From: Paenibacillus methanolicus
GTDB taxonomy: Bacteria; Bacillota; Bacilli; Paenibacillales; Paenibacillaceae
NCBI RefSeq assembly: GCF_008124765.1
Contig: NZ_VNHS01000009.1
Span: 124,001-188,000, forward strand
Reading direction: 5' to 3'
DNA: 64,000 nt
Part shown: positions 53,501 through 62,163 of the stretch, piece by piece
How positions within the stretch are numbered: position 1 is the stretch's first letter
How the letters are laid out: each line of letters starts with the position of its first letter
Translations under genes and position numbers: made by a program
Notes under the pieces: model-generated
The model's input: the letters and a program-made list of their open reading frames with translations, nothing else
Database searches by the model: none
Told to the model about the DNA's origin: nothing

Positions 53501-56500
53501 GCTCTCCCAAGCGGAAATTCAGAACGACTACCAGACCGTGACATCCGCGTATGAGGGAGGCATCCTCCCAACGCCTTCGATGGATTATGACCGCGGCGAT
53601 TACGATGGAGACCGCTATCGGCCACAGTATCATCTGATCGCGCCCGGCCACTGGATGAACGAACCGCACGCGCCGCTCTACTTTGAGGGCAAGTACCACA
53701 TCTTCTATCAGTTTAATCCGCAAGGTCCTTATTGGCATCAAATTCACTGGGGGCACGCGGTGAGCGAGGATATGGTGCACTGGCAGGACATGCCGGTTGC
53801 CCTTGCTCCGGATGGGGGTTCGGAAACGCCCGACGGCGTGTGGTCAGGCAGCGCGGTCGTCGACGATAATGGCAACCCGGCGTTGTTCTTTACGGCCGGG
53901 GATGACAAAGCGACGCCGAATCAGGCGACGGGACTTGCGAGAAGCACCTTTAAGGATGACGGCGACGTCAATTTGAAGAATTGGGTGTATAACGGAACTC
54001 CGGTAACCACCCAAGCGCCGAACTTACCGGCGGAGGAAGGCGAAGTGTGGTACGGCAACTTCCGTGACCCTTACGTATGGAAAGACGGCGATACCTGGTA
54101 CCAATTGGTCGGCTCCGGAATTAAGGGCGTAGGCGGTACGGCATTGCTCTATACGTCGGATGATATGGTGAACTGGACCTACCAGCATCCGTTCTTCGTT
54201 GGCGATTATGAGAAATATCACCAAACCGGGCAAGTCTGGGAGCTTCCCGTACTGCTCCCGCTTGGTGAGGACAGCAAGGGAACGATGAAATACGCCTTCT
54301 TCATTAACCCGTGGTTCGACCACTACGACGCGGATAACGTGAAGTACGTCTTCCATTGGATCGGCACTTGGGATAAAACGAGCAACAAATTCGTCCCCGA
54401 CCACGAGGACCCTCGTTTGTTCGATTTTGGCGAACACTTCACGGGACCGAGCGGCATGGTAGATGGCCAAGGTCGTTCGATCTTGTTCAGCATCGCGCAA
54501 GATCGTCGTTCCGAACAGCAGCATTATGATGCCGGTTGGGCGCATAATGGCGGGTTGCCGCTGGCGTTATCCCTGCGCGGCGACGATACGCTTGGCGTGG
54601 AGCCGATTCCCGAGCTGCAATCGCTCCGCGGCCAGAAGCTGGTCGATCTTGCTCAGACGACGGTTGGAGCGGCGAATGCCAAGCTGAAGCAAGTACAGGG
54701 CGATATGCTGGAGGTTGTACTGGAAGCCAAGATGAATTCGGCGACAACGTTCGGCCTGTCGCTGCGGAAGACCGCGGACGGCCGGGAGGAGACCAAGCTG
54801 ATCTATGATGCGGAGAAACAGCTTCTGAATCTGGATCGATGGAAATCTTCCCTGGATCCGGATGTGCAGAAGGGTGTCCAAGGTGGCAAGATGGAGCTCG
54901 ATGGGGATGTGCTCAAGCTGCATGTCTATCTGGATCGTTCGATGCTGGAGGCCTATGCCAACGGGAAGAATAGCATCACCTCCCGGATCAATCCGACGCG
55001 CGCCGATGCGCTCGGCCTTGAAGCGTGGAGCGAAGGCGGGTCAGCCTCCATTGAGAAATTGCAGGTGTGGGAAATGAACTCGGCTTATGGGGTCGCGGAG
55101 GAAGCCAGCTGGCCTGCCCCTCAAGCTCAAACCACCCCGGTTGGCGAGCTGCCGAATGCCGATTTTGAACAAGGCGATTTGTCCGGTTGGACGGTGGAAG
55201 GCCAATCCTTCGCGAATCAGAATGTCGTGAAGGCCAACGATTGGGGATGGGGCGGACCTTTCAGCCAGGCATGGGTTGCGAAAGACCCTGATCGTTATCA
55301 TCTGTGGGGATTTACGCCCGAGCTCGGAGACCCTGCAACAGGATCCTTGAAATCTCAAACGTTCCAATTAGGAGGAGATGGCAAGATCAGCTTCCTGGTT
55401 GGCGGCGGCAAGGATATCGATAAGCTTTATGTTGCCCTTACTCGTGCTTCCGATCATCAAATTCTGATGAAAGAGACCGGAAACAACATCGAAGCTTACA
55501 GCCGAGTTACGTGGGATGCATCAGCCTACAAAGGCGAGCGCCTGTATATTCAGGTTGTCGATCAAGGAACAGGCGGATGGGGACATATCAATTTCGACAA
55601 TCTGAGCGTTCCGGTCGCGATGAACGGAACGAGCAACCCAGGCAATAGGGGGACGGCGGTCGATCCGAAGCCGAATGTCGTGAACCTCCCGCAGGCCGAT
55701 CGTGTTGGCAAAATCGCCGTTACGATCGCCAACGATGCGAAGCAGGTGCTTCTATCCGCTGATGCAGCCATCGACAACAAGCATGTTATCGAGTTGGCCA
55801 ATGACAGTGTGACGATCCAAATTCCGGGCAGCGTCATGCTCAATCTGCAACGTCTCCTTCCGGAAGATCAACGGAAGGATGCGACGATTTCCCTTCAGAT
55901 GGAGCCGGTGTCCCAAGCGGATCGCGTCGAACTGTTGAAGCAAGCGGAAGTCAAGTCGAATGCGGATCTGACGGTTGCCGGGGGTATGCTGGACTTCTCG
56001 CTTTCGATCAAGAATAAAGACGGCGTGGAGAAGAAGTTATCCCGGTTCGACGAGCGCATTACGATTGCGCTTCAAGTGTTGGATCATGCCAAGGAAGAAC
56101 TGCTAGGCATCTATTATATGGCTGATGACGGTTCAATGGAGTATGTCGGCGGGAAGATAGAAAACGGAAAAATTGCTGCCAAACTAAATCATTTCAGCAC
56201 CTACACGGTTCTCAGCTATGATAAATCCTTCACGGATGTGAGTCCTTCATACTGGGCGGCGGGAGCCATTAAGGAACTGGCTGCGAAACACATTATTGAA
56301 GGCATTAACCAAACGCAGTTTGCGCCTAGCAAGTCTGTGACTCGTGCTGAATTCACCGCATTGATCGTCCGTGCGCTTGATCTTCAAGCACAAGAAGGGA
56401 CGACGACGTTCGCTGATGTGGCGTTAGCGAGCTGGTACGCCGATGAAGTTGCCGCAGCTAGCGAAGCCGGCATCGTGAGCGGGCTTTCCGAGACCCTATT

Positions 56501-56765
56501 TGCACCGGATGCGATCATCACTCGGGAAGAAATGGCCGTAATGCTCGTACGTGCTTATGAGCACCTGACAGGCACGAAGGCGGATGCTAGCCAAGCAGTA
56601 GGCTTTGCGGATGAAGGAACTGTCAGCAGTTGGGCGCTAGAGGCAGTAAGAAAGGCGCAAGCATGGGGTCTTATGAACGGACGCGGCAGCAATCTGTTCG
56701 CGCCCCAAGATGAGGTGACCCGCGCGGAAAGTGCACAGGTAATTGCGAACTTGATAGCCCAATAA
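50574..56765 (+). CDS. Giant S-layer-anchored GH32 fructanase with Glu in place of the nucleophile Asp
   Basis: 2063 residues. Signal peptide about 1-35. Four related N-terminal sandwich modules start near 58, 242, 424 and 608 (each NPxFExGxLSGWT ... GSGWMTFKLGGG). A LamG-like module spans about 757-988, the GH32 propeller about 1010-1345, the GH32 sandwich about 1350-1505. A fifth module spans about 1525-1690, then a beta-rich linker and three SLH domains (1885-2063). The nucleophile motif WMNDPNG is WMNEPHA (Glu1030). Asp1165 (FRDPY) and Glu1223 (VWELP, usually EC) remain. GTG 50574 follows GGGGGAT; ATG 50559 lacks a site. It probably degrades levan or inulin at the cell wall and feeds the transporter encoded upstream. 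Confidence 0.9.
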   Translation: MIKKKARLSLIQAIIVSLILSTGLGSGFDSAYAEDVIPSNTNAPASTSVISSVYPNTVENPGFENGDMTGWTVIDGSAFGPDSVSDETMYWAEGIPYQHEGTYHLNGWKYEEAATGRVRSSTFTLSGSGWITFMLGGGRHTERDYVEIHNADTGEVLARYGNTEWSAENFPNVELGLRLANLVKYKADLSAYAGQNLYIELVDNGTSDWGVLFADSFHTYHETKPSEGVRADNVYDPDVKEIENAGFESGDMSGWTLVEGEAFGPDSVSNETTYWDEKIPYNQEGQYHLNGWKYPEDKTGKLRSTTFKLGGSGWMTFKLGGGKHTDLVHIDVYDATTGELVARYGNTEFADVNFPHVDQGLRLANMVQYKADLRAYLGENLYVEIVDDATSDWGVVFADDIQTYLTGTPTEGMLAENLHQPVRYELRNPGFESGRLSGWTVVAGNAFGPGSVSGDTTWWDENIPFDQEGSYHLDGWMYDEKNTGILRSSTFTLGGSGWMTFKLGGGKRTDLVHVDVYNADTDELIARYGNTEFNDVNFPNIDQGMRLANLVQYKADLSKHLDENLYLEIVDNADSDWGMIFADAFFAYHEAVPTEGVLATNLYTSITDAIENPSFESGDLSGWTAEGDAFQGAVTNQASFGDDSTPYGQEGTYHVSGYVQANEHTGTLTSNSFRLGGTGFVRFLLGGGANEDQLYVALVRASDGAVLMRATGNQSEAYTRVNWDATPYLGQELYIQVVDQDPAGHINVDDFQVKGSGLVGYWPFNEGQGTTAHDEVRNKDDAVHYVFKDAKYKPNSEPLWREGIDGKGLLFDGYSTWIARPANEIAKPADEITIEAWVSPRSYEWGDQGKLSAIVNQYDSDTRTGYILGMGRHGKWSFQVGINGKWVGAWAADDKPLPKSEWSHVAATYSKTDGKLKLYLNGELAGTATAEKKLPITPANTDFMIGKNNSGALINGVFTANMFNGMIDEVKVLNRSLSQAEIQNDYQTVTSAYEGGILPTPSMDYDRGDYDGDRYRPQYHLIAPGHWMNEPHAPLYFEGKYHIFYQFNPQGPYWHQIHWGHAVSEDMVHWQDMPVALAPDGGSETPDGVWSGSAVVDDNGNPALFFTAGDDKATPNQATGLARSTFKDDGDVNLKNWVYNGTPVTTQAPNLPAEEGEVWYGNFRDPYVWKDGDTWYQLVGSGIKGVGGTALLYTSDDMVNWTYQHPFFVGDYEKYHQTGQVWELPVLLPLGEDSKGTMKYAFFINPWFDHYDADNVKYVFHWIGTWDKTSNKFVPDHEDPRLFDFGEHFTGPSGMVDGQGRSILFSIAQDRRSEQQHYDAGWAHNGGLPLALSLRGDDTLGVEPIPELQSLRGQKLVDLAQTTVGAANAKLKQVQGDMLEVVLEAKMNSATTFGLSLRKTADGREETKLIYDAEKQLLNLDRWKSSLDPDVQKGVQGGKMELDGDVLKLHVYLDRSMLEAYANGKNSITSRINPTRADALGLEAWSEGGSASIEKLQVWEMNSAYGVAEEASWPAPQAQTTPVGELPNADFEQGDLSGWTVEGQSFANQNVVKANDWGWGGPFSQAWVAKDPDRYHLWGFTPELGDPATGSLKSQTFQLGGDGKISFLVGGGKDIDKLYVALTRASDHQILMKETGNNIEAYSRVTWDASAYKGERLYIQVVDQGTGGWGHINFDNLSVPVAMNGTSNPGNRGTAVDPKPNVVNLPQADRVGKIAVTIANDAKQVLLSADAAIDNKHVIELANDSVTIQIPGSVMLNLQRLLPEDQRKDATISLQMEPVSQADRVELLKQAEVKSNADLTVAGGMLDFSLSIKNKDGVEKKLSRFDERITIALQVLDHAKEELLGIYYMADDGSMEYVGGKIENGKIAAKLNHFSTYTVLSYDKSFTDVSPSYWAAGAIKELAAKHIIEGINQTQFAPSKSVTRAEFTALIVRALDLQAQEGTTTFADVALASWYADEVAAASEAGIVSGLSETLFAPDAIITREEMAVMLVRAYEHLTGTKADASQAVGFADEGTVSSWALEAVRKAQAWGLMNGRGSNLFAPQDEVTRAESAQVIANLIAQ
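50746..52845 (+). repeat. Tandem array of about 550-bp sandwich-module repeats
   Basis: Modules begin at about 50746, 51298, 51847 and 52399, spacing 549-552 bp. The first three are much more alike than the fourth, and a diverged fifth copy lies near 55150. Two further relatives occur in the truncated gene at 58172-60007. Confidence 0.85.
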
Positions 56766-56891
56766 GGGCGGTAATGTGTAAGGCGTCGGGGAAAATCGAA
56801 CCTTTCAAAGCTTAGAAGCGGGAGGGCAAGCTGCAAGTGCAGCTTGCCTTCTAAGAAAGGTACGCATACAGAAGAGGCGAGGTGAGTTCGC

Positions 56892-57776
56892 TTGAAGATG
56901 AAAGTGGAAGACATGATTCGCGAGATCCCAGAGCTAGCGCGCGAATTGGTGGGTTATGAAGCTCTTGGCGGAGGCTTGTGCAACGAAACGTATAAGGTGC
57001 AAACCAAGCAGAAAGCCTATGTGCTTCGCATCAATAGCAGGCAAAATGAGTATTTAAATCTGACGCGCCGCTCGGAAATCGAAGTGATGAAGAAGGCCTA
57101 TCGCGCGGGATTTGCTCCTCAAGTCATTGCCGATGATCGTCCCGAACACTATGTGGTCACCGAGTTTATCGAGGGTCGAATGCTAGAGAAAGCTGACCTG
57201 GCAGACGAGAACATCAAAACCATGATTATGGATCGGCTCAAAGTCATACATGGTATGGACGGTCAGGACCGAACTTGCACGCCTTACGACTTGATTCATG
57301 GTTATTTGAAGGGGGCGGATTCGTTCCAAGTCAAGCGCCCGGATGGCTTAAACCGACTATTGGACCGCGTAGACAAAATCGCGCATCAACGGAGCAACGA
57401 CAAAGCCTATAACAACAAGTTCTGCCACAATGACTCCTTCCTTGTCAACATGATCTACACAGGTGACCAGCTGCAGATCATCGATTGGGAGCTGTCGGGA
57501 ATAGGAGACGTGTTTTTCGAATTGACGCTCATTCCGTTCACCAACCAGTTCAGCGAAGCGGAAGAACGGGAATGGTTGAGGCTGTATTTCGGACACTTCG
57601 AAGAGGATGCATTCCGCATTTTTCAAGATATGAAATACGTATCGATGGTCCGCGAGGTGGCGTGGGGGTTGTTTTACAGCGGCCTTACGAAGGATAACGA
57701 ACATCATGATTTCGACTACTACAAATTTGCCGAATACTGCATGGAACGAATCGATCAAGGGATTTATCAGTTATAG
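56892..57776 (+). CDS. APH/choline-kinase-like phosphotransferase
   Basis: A 294-residue protein-kinase-fold small-molecule kinase. It has a glycine-rich nucleotide loop (LGGGLCNETYKV), the phosphate-anchoring Lys region YVLRINSR, catalytic loop FCHNDSFLVNMIY (HND with Asn) and metal-binding IIDWELSGIGD. The pattern is closest to choline/ethanolamine kinases such as LicA. The usual HNDxxxxN pattern is kept. TTG 56892 or ATG 56898 start; GAGGTGAG lies 6 bases before the TTG. Its substrate and its reason for sitting in a fructan locus are unknown. Confidence 0.85.
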   Translation: MKMKVEDMIREIPELARELVGYEALGGGLCNETYKVQTKQKAYVLRINSRQNEYLNLTRRSEIEVMKKAYRAGFAPQVIADDRPEHYVVTEFIEGRMLEKADLADENIKTMIMDRLKVIHGMDGQDRTCTPYDLIHGYLKGADSFQVKRPDGLNRLLDRVDKIAHQRSNDKAYNNKFCHNDSFLVNMIYTGDQLQIIDWELSGIGDVFFELTLIPFTNQFSEAEEREWLRLYFGHFEEDAFRIFQDMKYVSMVREVAWGLFYSGLTKDNEHHDFDYYKFAEYCMERIDQGIYQL

Positions 57777-57802
57777 GATGTACCTTGTACAGGCAGGCGG
57801 TG

Positions 57803-57979
57803 ATGAAATTGTTTAATTGGGCGGACATAACAGCACTGGCGCAAGCGGAGACAGACGTTCTTGTCGAAGCCTATCAAACGGCGATCACGCTGGGGCTCAG
57901 TAAGGATTTCATCCGCCTGCTGGAAGAGGAACTGTTACGAAGAGGCTTCATAAGCGGCAAGGATCGCAGGAAAGGATAA
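57803..57979 (+). CDS. sda: Sda-like sporulation checkpoint protein
   Basis: A 58-residue protein. Residues 13-50 (ETDVLVEAYQTAITLGLSKDFIRLLEEELLRRGF in part) follow the Bacillus Sda helical hairpin: L-x-E/D-x-L-[IV]-E-x-Y ... [LM]-x-[LR]-x-F-I-x-L-[IL]-E-x-E-[IL]-x-R-R. Sda binds sporulation sensor kinases and blocks Spo0A activation when replication is disturbed. The first 12 residues are an extra extension. ATG 57803 follows CAGGCGG. It lies 26 bases after the phosphotransferase gene and is probably co-transcribed with it. The identification rests on pattern and length only. Confidence 0.75.
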   Translation: MKLFNWADITALAQAETDVLVEAYQTAITLGLSKDFIRLLEEELLRRGFISGKDRRKG

Positions 57980-58078
57980 AACCCTCGGATTGCCAGGATT
58001 AAGGAAAAGCGTGCGGAGAAGCCACCCAGGGCTATAGTTGACAGGCTTAAGTCTTAGGATGGACCTCAAAACCCACTG

Positions 58079-58196
58079 AAGCTTTGTCCGTAAGGACAAA
58101 AGCGTGCCGAGCTCAGGCCCGATCGCATACCGCGAACAAGTGCGTCAGCACGAAAAAGGGAGTCGAGATGAAGCTTTGTCCGCGAAGACAAAAGCA
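58079..58196 (+). repeat. Pair of imperfect 26-bp hairpin repeats at the border of a truncated gene
   Basis: AAGCTTTGTCCG (58079 and 58171) followed by GGACAAAAGC in copy 1 and AGACAAAAGC in copy 2. Each copy can fold as a small hairpin and they lie 92 bases apart. The second ends where recognisable GH32 coding begins (about 58193), marking a likely deletion or rearrangement junction. Confidence 0.7.
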
Positions 58197-60007
58197 CCCT
58201 GCTGTACTACAAGAACAGTACGGATGAATACGGCGTGGACCGGACGAAGACGGTTGCGGGTACGAACAAGGGCATCCAAAAGGGCACCGTCGATATCGGA
58301 ACGGAGAATGTGAAGCTGCGCATCTATCTGGACAAATCCATGGTAGAGTCCTATTTGAACGGCTTGAAGTCCATCACGACGCGCACGTATTCGACTCGTG
58401 AGGATGCCAAAGGGCTGCAGCTATGGGCGGATGCGAATACGAGCTCTATTGTCGTCAAGTCGTTGAAGGTCTGGAAGATGAATTCCGCGTATGTGCAGAC
58501 TCCGGCAAGCGGCGTAACCCTGTCACCCGCAAACCTGCAGGTTACGGTAGGGGGTAATAAATCATTAACGGCAACGGTAGCTCCTTCGAACGCGACGAAC
58601 AAAAACGTGATCTGGACGTCGAGTAATCCAAGCGTCGCAACGGTCGTGAACGGTGTCGTGACCGGTAAGGGGGCAGGTACGACCACCATTACGGCCACAA
58701 CGCGCGATGGCGCGAAGACGGCTGCAAGCGCGATCACCGTTGTCGCTCCGGCGTCTTCCGGCAACATAACGAACGGCGGATTTGAAGCGGGCAATCTGAG
58801 CGGATGGATCGTTGAAAGCGGCGCGGCCTTTACAGATGCGGCCGTGTCGAATCAATCGGTCTTCTGGGACACGCAGCCATTCAACCAGAAAGGCGCGTAC
58901 CATCTGTGGGGTCATCAGAACGGAGATGCGGCAACAGGCGTTCTGAAGTCGCAAAACTTCACGCTAGGCGGCAATGGGCAAATCAGCTTCCTGGTCGGCG
59001 GCGGTTCCGATATTGATAAGTTATATGTAGCGTTTATAAGAGCTGCCGATGGCAAAGAGTTGTTCCGATCGACAGGTCCCGGAACCTACTGGAACTGGCA
59101 AACCAGCAAAGGCGAAACGGAAAGCTACACCAGAAGATATTGGGATGCGACCGCCTATATCGGGACTTCCATGTACATTAAAGTGGTAGACGATCGTACG
59201 GATGCGTGGGGGCATATCAACCTCGATGACTTCCTCGTTCCCGTTCAAGGCGGCACGGCGGATACGCAAGCGCCGACCGCGCCGGCTAATTTGCAAGCGC
59301 CGTCTAAGACATCGAACTCCGTCACGCTGAGTTGGGGGGCATCCAGCGATAATGTTGGCGTTACCGGATATGTCATCTTCCGGAACGGGACCCAAGTGGG
59401 TACCAGCACAACAACCGGTTACACGGATACGGGATTAACGGCAAACACCGCCTATGCGTACACGGTCAAAGCATCCGATGCAGCCGGGAATCTATCCGCC
59501 GCAAGCAGCAGCTTACCGGTAACGACTAATGCTTCTTCGACCACCGGGATTACGAACCATGATTTCGAGAGCGGCAATCTGACAGGGTGGACCGTCGTAA
59601 GCGGTAACGAATTTAGTGCCGCGGATGTCGCGACAGATGTGTATTGGGGTTGGGGAGGACCGTTTAATCAGAGTGGTTCCTATCACTTGTGGGGGTTCAA
59701 AGATGGCGGGGATGCGCAGGTAGGCGTTCTTAAGTCCGAAACGTTCACGCTTGGCGGCAATGGCGCGATCGATTTCCTGATTGGCGGCGGAAACGATAGC
59801 AACAATCTATACGTTGCCTTAGTCCGCGCTTCCGATGGAGCGGAATTGATGAAGGCGACGGGCAATAACAACGAAGCGTACAGCCGGATCACGTGGAATG
59901 CTGCCTCTTATGTGGGAACGTCGTGCTATATCAAAATTGTCGATCATGCAACGGGAGGTTTCGGCCATATTAATGTGGATGATGTGAACGTCCCCGCGAT
60001 GGAGTAG
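58172..60007 (+). pseudogene. 5'-truncated secreted GH32 gene (C-terminal remnant)
   Basis: The open frame starts after a TGA at 58169 and enters mid-domain with GH32 sandwich sequence (TLLYYKNSTDEYGVDRTKT, YLDKSMVESYLNG). Then come a Big_2 Ig-like domain (about 58510-58750), one sandwich module like those of the giant GH32, an FN3 domain (APTAPANLQAPS onward) and a last sandwich module ending in stop. There is no signal peptide, no catalytic propeller and no SLH. GTG 58235 could start translation but has no good site, and the product would stay inside. The rest of the frame is intact, so the loss is recent or a short product is tolerated. Confidence 0.8.
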
Positions 60008-60051
60008 CTGTAAGGCTATAATTTCCTTAAATCCGGAAGCACCGGTCAAAG

Positions 60052-60090
60052 AAGAGTCGTTGGGAGTATCCAGCGACTCTTATTGTTTAT
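60052..60090 (+). terminator. Terminator after the truncated GH32 gene
   Basis: AAGAGTCGTTGG (60052-60063) pairs with CCAGCGACTCTT (60070-60081) with one G-T pair, then TATTGTTT. Confidence 0.85.
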
Positions 60091-60210
60091 CATGGATTCC
60101 ATGTTGTAATCCCCTAAAGGTTAATTCCCCCAAACTCTAGGGAGACCGCATCAACTAGCGCTGTCGCCTCCAGCACTGCCTCGATCCTCTCTAGAACTGA
60201 TTTTAAGTAC

Positions 60211-60244
60211 AAAAAATCAGTCTCTGACGACGTCAAAGACTGAT
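60211..60244 (-). terminator. Terminator of the copper-amine-oxidase-N-domain gene
   Basis: On the minus strand a 13-14 bp stem (ATCAGTCTTTGACG / with one mismatch) runs into TTTTTT at 60216-60211. Confidence 0.85.
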
Positions 60245-60250
60245 GCTGTG

Positions 60251-61708
60251 CTAGGAAATGAAGAAAATGAGATTGGTTGGGATGTCCAGCTTCCCGTTGG
60301 TTACGGTGACCTTATTGTCTAATTCGATGCTGGAGTAACCTCCGAAGAATTGCTCGTACCTAACGGTATAGACGCCGTCAGGCACGTAACAATTGAATTG
60401 GCCGTTCTCGACCCATGCTGAAAATTCCTGCCCTTTCCCATAGAAACCGATATATCCGCCTGATAGCGGACCGTCTTCGTTGGTGCTTGCCGTACCGTGG
60501 ATATTAATCTGCGGCTTTGTCCACTGCATATCGGACTGCAACTTCTCGCCGTTCACAAGCACGGTGCGGTCTACCTTGAAATGCTGCCGGATCGATGAAT
60601 CATAGTAGGAAGACCACAGGTATTCGCCATCAGGTAGATAGAACGCATAGTGCCCGTTTGGTGCGCCCTCTACATGGCAGTGGGCCGGCTCACGGGTAGA
60701 ACAATAACTTAGATTCCCGTATACGCCAGGCGTCTCTTCCGAAATTTGACCGATGATATTAGGCGTATGGGCCACGATATCAAGCGAGCTTACGACTCCG
60801 TCTTCGTCAATCGTGAACGGATGGAAGATATCCAGATCTGTCAGTGATCCGTCTGCGCTGGACAACTCATCGAAGGTGAAGGTGCCTTGCTCCATGAAAT
60901 CGAGATAGCCGACGCCGCCATGGATCTTAACGTCAACCCGGCCATGCGATGTATTGAAGGCAGCCGTTGCTTTGGCGATTGGCAGGCCGGCTTCATCGCG
61001 CAACGTGATTTTTAAGCCTGATTGGGAAGGAGAAAGCTTATGGAACGCCGTCTGTCCAGCATTCAGCGTGAATGCATGTTGCTGTTCGACTTTCTGGATG
61101 TTTACGCTGTTCCCTTCACGATAGCCAGAGAACCGATATGTATTCGGAGCTGCAGTGATCCGATAGAACCCGTTACGTATTGGCGCTAAATAGGGAGTTC
61201 CTGATTCCACATCGAGGAGTTCAACCGATCCTTGTTGAATGACTTCTCCTTCAACGTTGCGGACTATGCCATAGACAACGGCCTGGTTCCCTGGTGTGCG
61301 CAGCAAAACACGATTCGCGGATGGCTGATAGACTACCTCGTAACCGAACGCGTTGGCAACCAATCGCAGTGGAACGTAAGTGCTGTTTTTCACCACGATC
61401 GGCGGGGTTAGGATCGAAATCGTTTCGCCGTTAATGCTCACGCTGTTTTGACCAGGCGTCAGCATAACGTTCGTTTCCCCGCGTTGTATGAGAATCATTT
61501 TGCCTGATAAAGTGACTTTCGCCGCAAGGTGCTCCATAGCAGAGCGTAGCGGAAGATAGACGGAACCCTGATGAATAATCGGACTGACGGGAATCTTTCC
61601 CCCGTCAATATCGAGTGTTAGCGGCTGCGAGGCATTCGCGCGCGCCGCAGGCACTAGCAAGATCGTTAATGCGAGTAGTACACCAATTCTTTTAAGCCAG
61701 CTGGACAT
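60251..61708 (-). CDS. Secreted protein with copper-amine-oxidase N-terminal (stalk) domain
   Basis: 485 residues. The signal peptide (about 1-26, cut after ARANA) is followed by a copper amine oxidase N-like domain (about 30-140) with the repeated motif VYLPLRSAMEHLAAKVTLSG ... TYVPLRLVANAFGYEVVYQ. The rest is several carboxypeptidase-regulatory/Ig-like beta units (GIVRNVEGEVIQQGSVELLD, GNLSYCSTREPAHCHVEGAPNG, YIGFYGKG). In Paenibacillus such proteins are common cell-surface or secreted proteins; no enzyme domain is present. GTGAGGT lies upstream of ATG 61708. It is transcribed away from the purine permease gene. Confidence 0.85.
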   Translation of the reverse strand: MSSWLKRIGVLLALTILLVPAARANASQPLTLDIDGGKIPVSPIIHQGSVYLPLRSAMEHLAAKVTLSGKMILIQRGETNVMLTPGQNSVSINGETISILTPPIVVKNSTYVPLRLVANAFGYEVVYQPSANRVLLRTPGNQAVVYGIVRNVEGEVIQQGSVELLDVESGTPYLAPIRNGFYRITAAPNTYRFSGYREGNSVNIQKVEQQHAFTLNAGQTAFHKLSPSQSGLKITLRDEAGLPIAKATAAFNTSHGRVDVKIHGGVGYLDFMEQGTFTFDELSSADGSLTDLDIFHPFTIDEDGVVSSLDIVAHTPNIIGQISEETPGVYGNLSYCSTREPAHCHVEGAPNGHYAFYLPDGEYLWSSYYDSSIRQHFKVDRTVLVNGEKLQSDMQWTKPQINIHGTASTNEDGPLSGGYIGFYGKGQEFSAWVENGQFNCYVPDGVYTVRYEQFFGGYSSIELDNKVTVTNGKLDIPTNLIFFIS

Positions 61709-61967
61709 CTGTCTATGAACCTCACTTGTCTATATAATGCTTGCGATTACTATTATCATCAATAGATACATTTTATTCAATGGCCTTATAAATGTTATAG
61801 ATTCTTCTAAATAAAGAACCGAATGTGCCCAACTTAAGGAGGAGTTACGCGACGAAATCAACTTGGCAATCCGATCTGCATAGTTGATCCTGGTTCAAAG
61901 AACGAACGATTAATGAATTTAATTCAAATAAGGTTCGGAAAAAACGAAGATAACGGATGAAAACAAT
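61709..61967. other. Intergenic region, AT-rich
   Basis: About 260 bases before the riboswitch promoter. A TATATA on the minus strand near 61731 may be the -10 box of the leftward gene. Nothing else was recognised. Confidence 0.4.
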
Positions 61968-61996
61968 TTGACTCTCCCGAATGATTCGCGTATTCT
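61968..61996 (+). promoter_or_regulatory. Sigma-A promoter of the purine permease gene
   Basis: TTGACT (61968-61973), 17 bases, TATTCT (61991-61996), placing the start near 62003, ten bases before the riboswitch aptamer. Confidence 0.8.
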
Positions 61997-62012
61997 GGGA
62001 AAGTCGGTTTTC

Positions 62013-62128
62013 GCCAGTATATCCCCATTAAGACGGTTTGGGGGTCTCTACCAGGAGCCAATTAATCCTGACTACGGGTATGGAATGCACGGGAAACGTG
62101 TATCCCATATCTATAGTCGGGATTTTTT
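62013..62128 (+). ncRNA. Guanine-class purine riboswitch with overlapping terminator
   Basis: The aptamer (62013-62080) has J1/2 TATAT, P2 CCCCA/TGGGG, J2/3 GTCTCTACC, P3 CAGGA/TCCTG and J3/1 GACTAC. The C in GACTAC is the position that selects guanine or hypoxanthine. The expression platform is a terminator whose 5' arm (62064-62083) reuses the 3' strands of P3, J3/1 and P1, and whose 3' arm is 62105-62124, followed by six Ts. Aptamer and terminator therefore exclude each other. Confidence 0.9.
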
Positions 62129-62163
62129 ATTTTCAATCGGTTGAATGGAGGATGACGTAAGAG

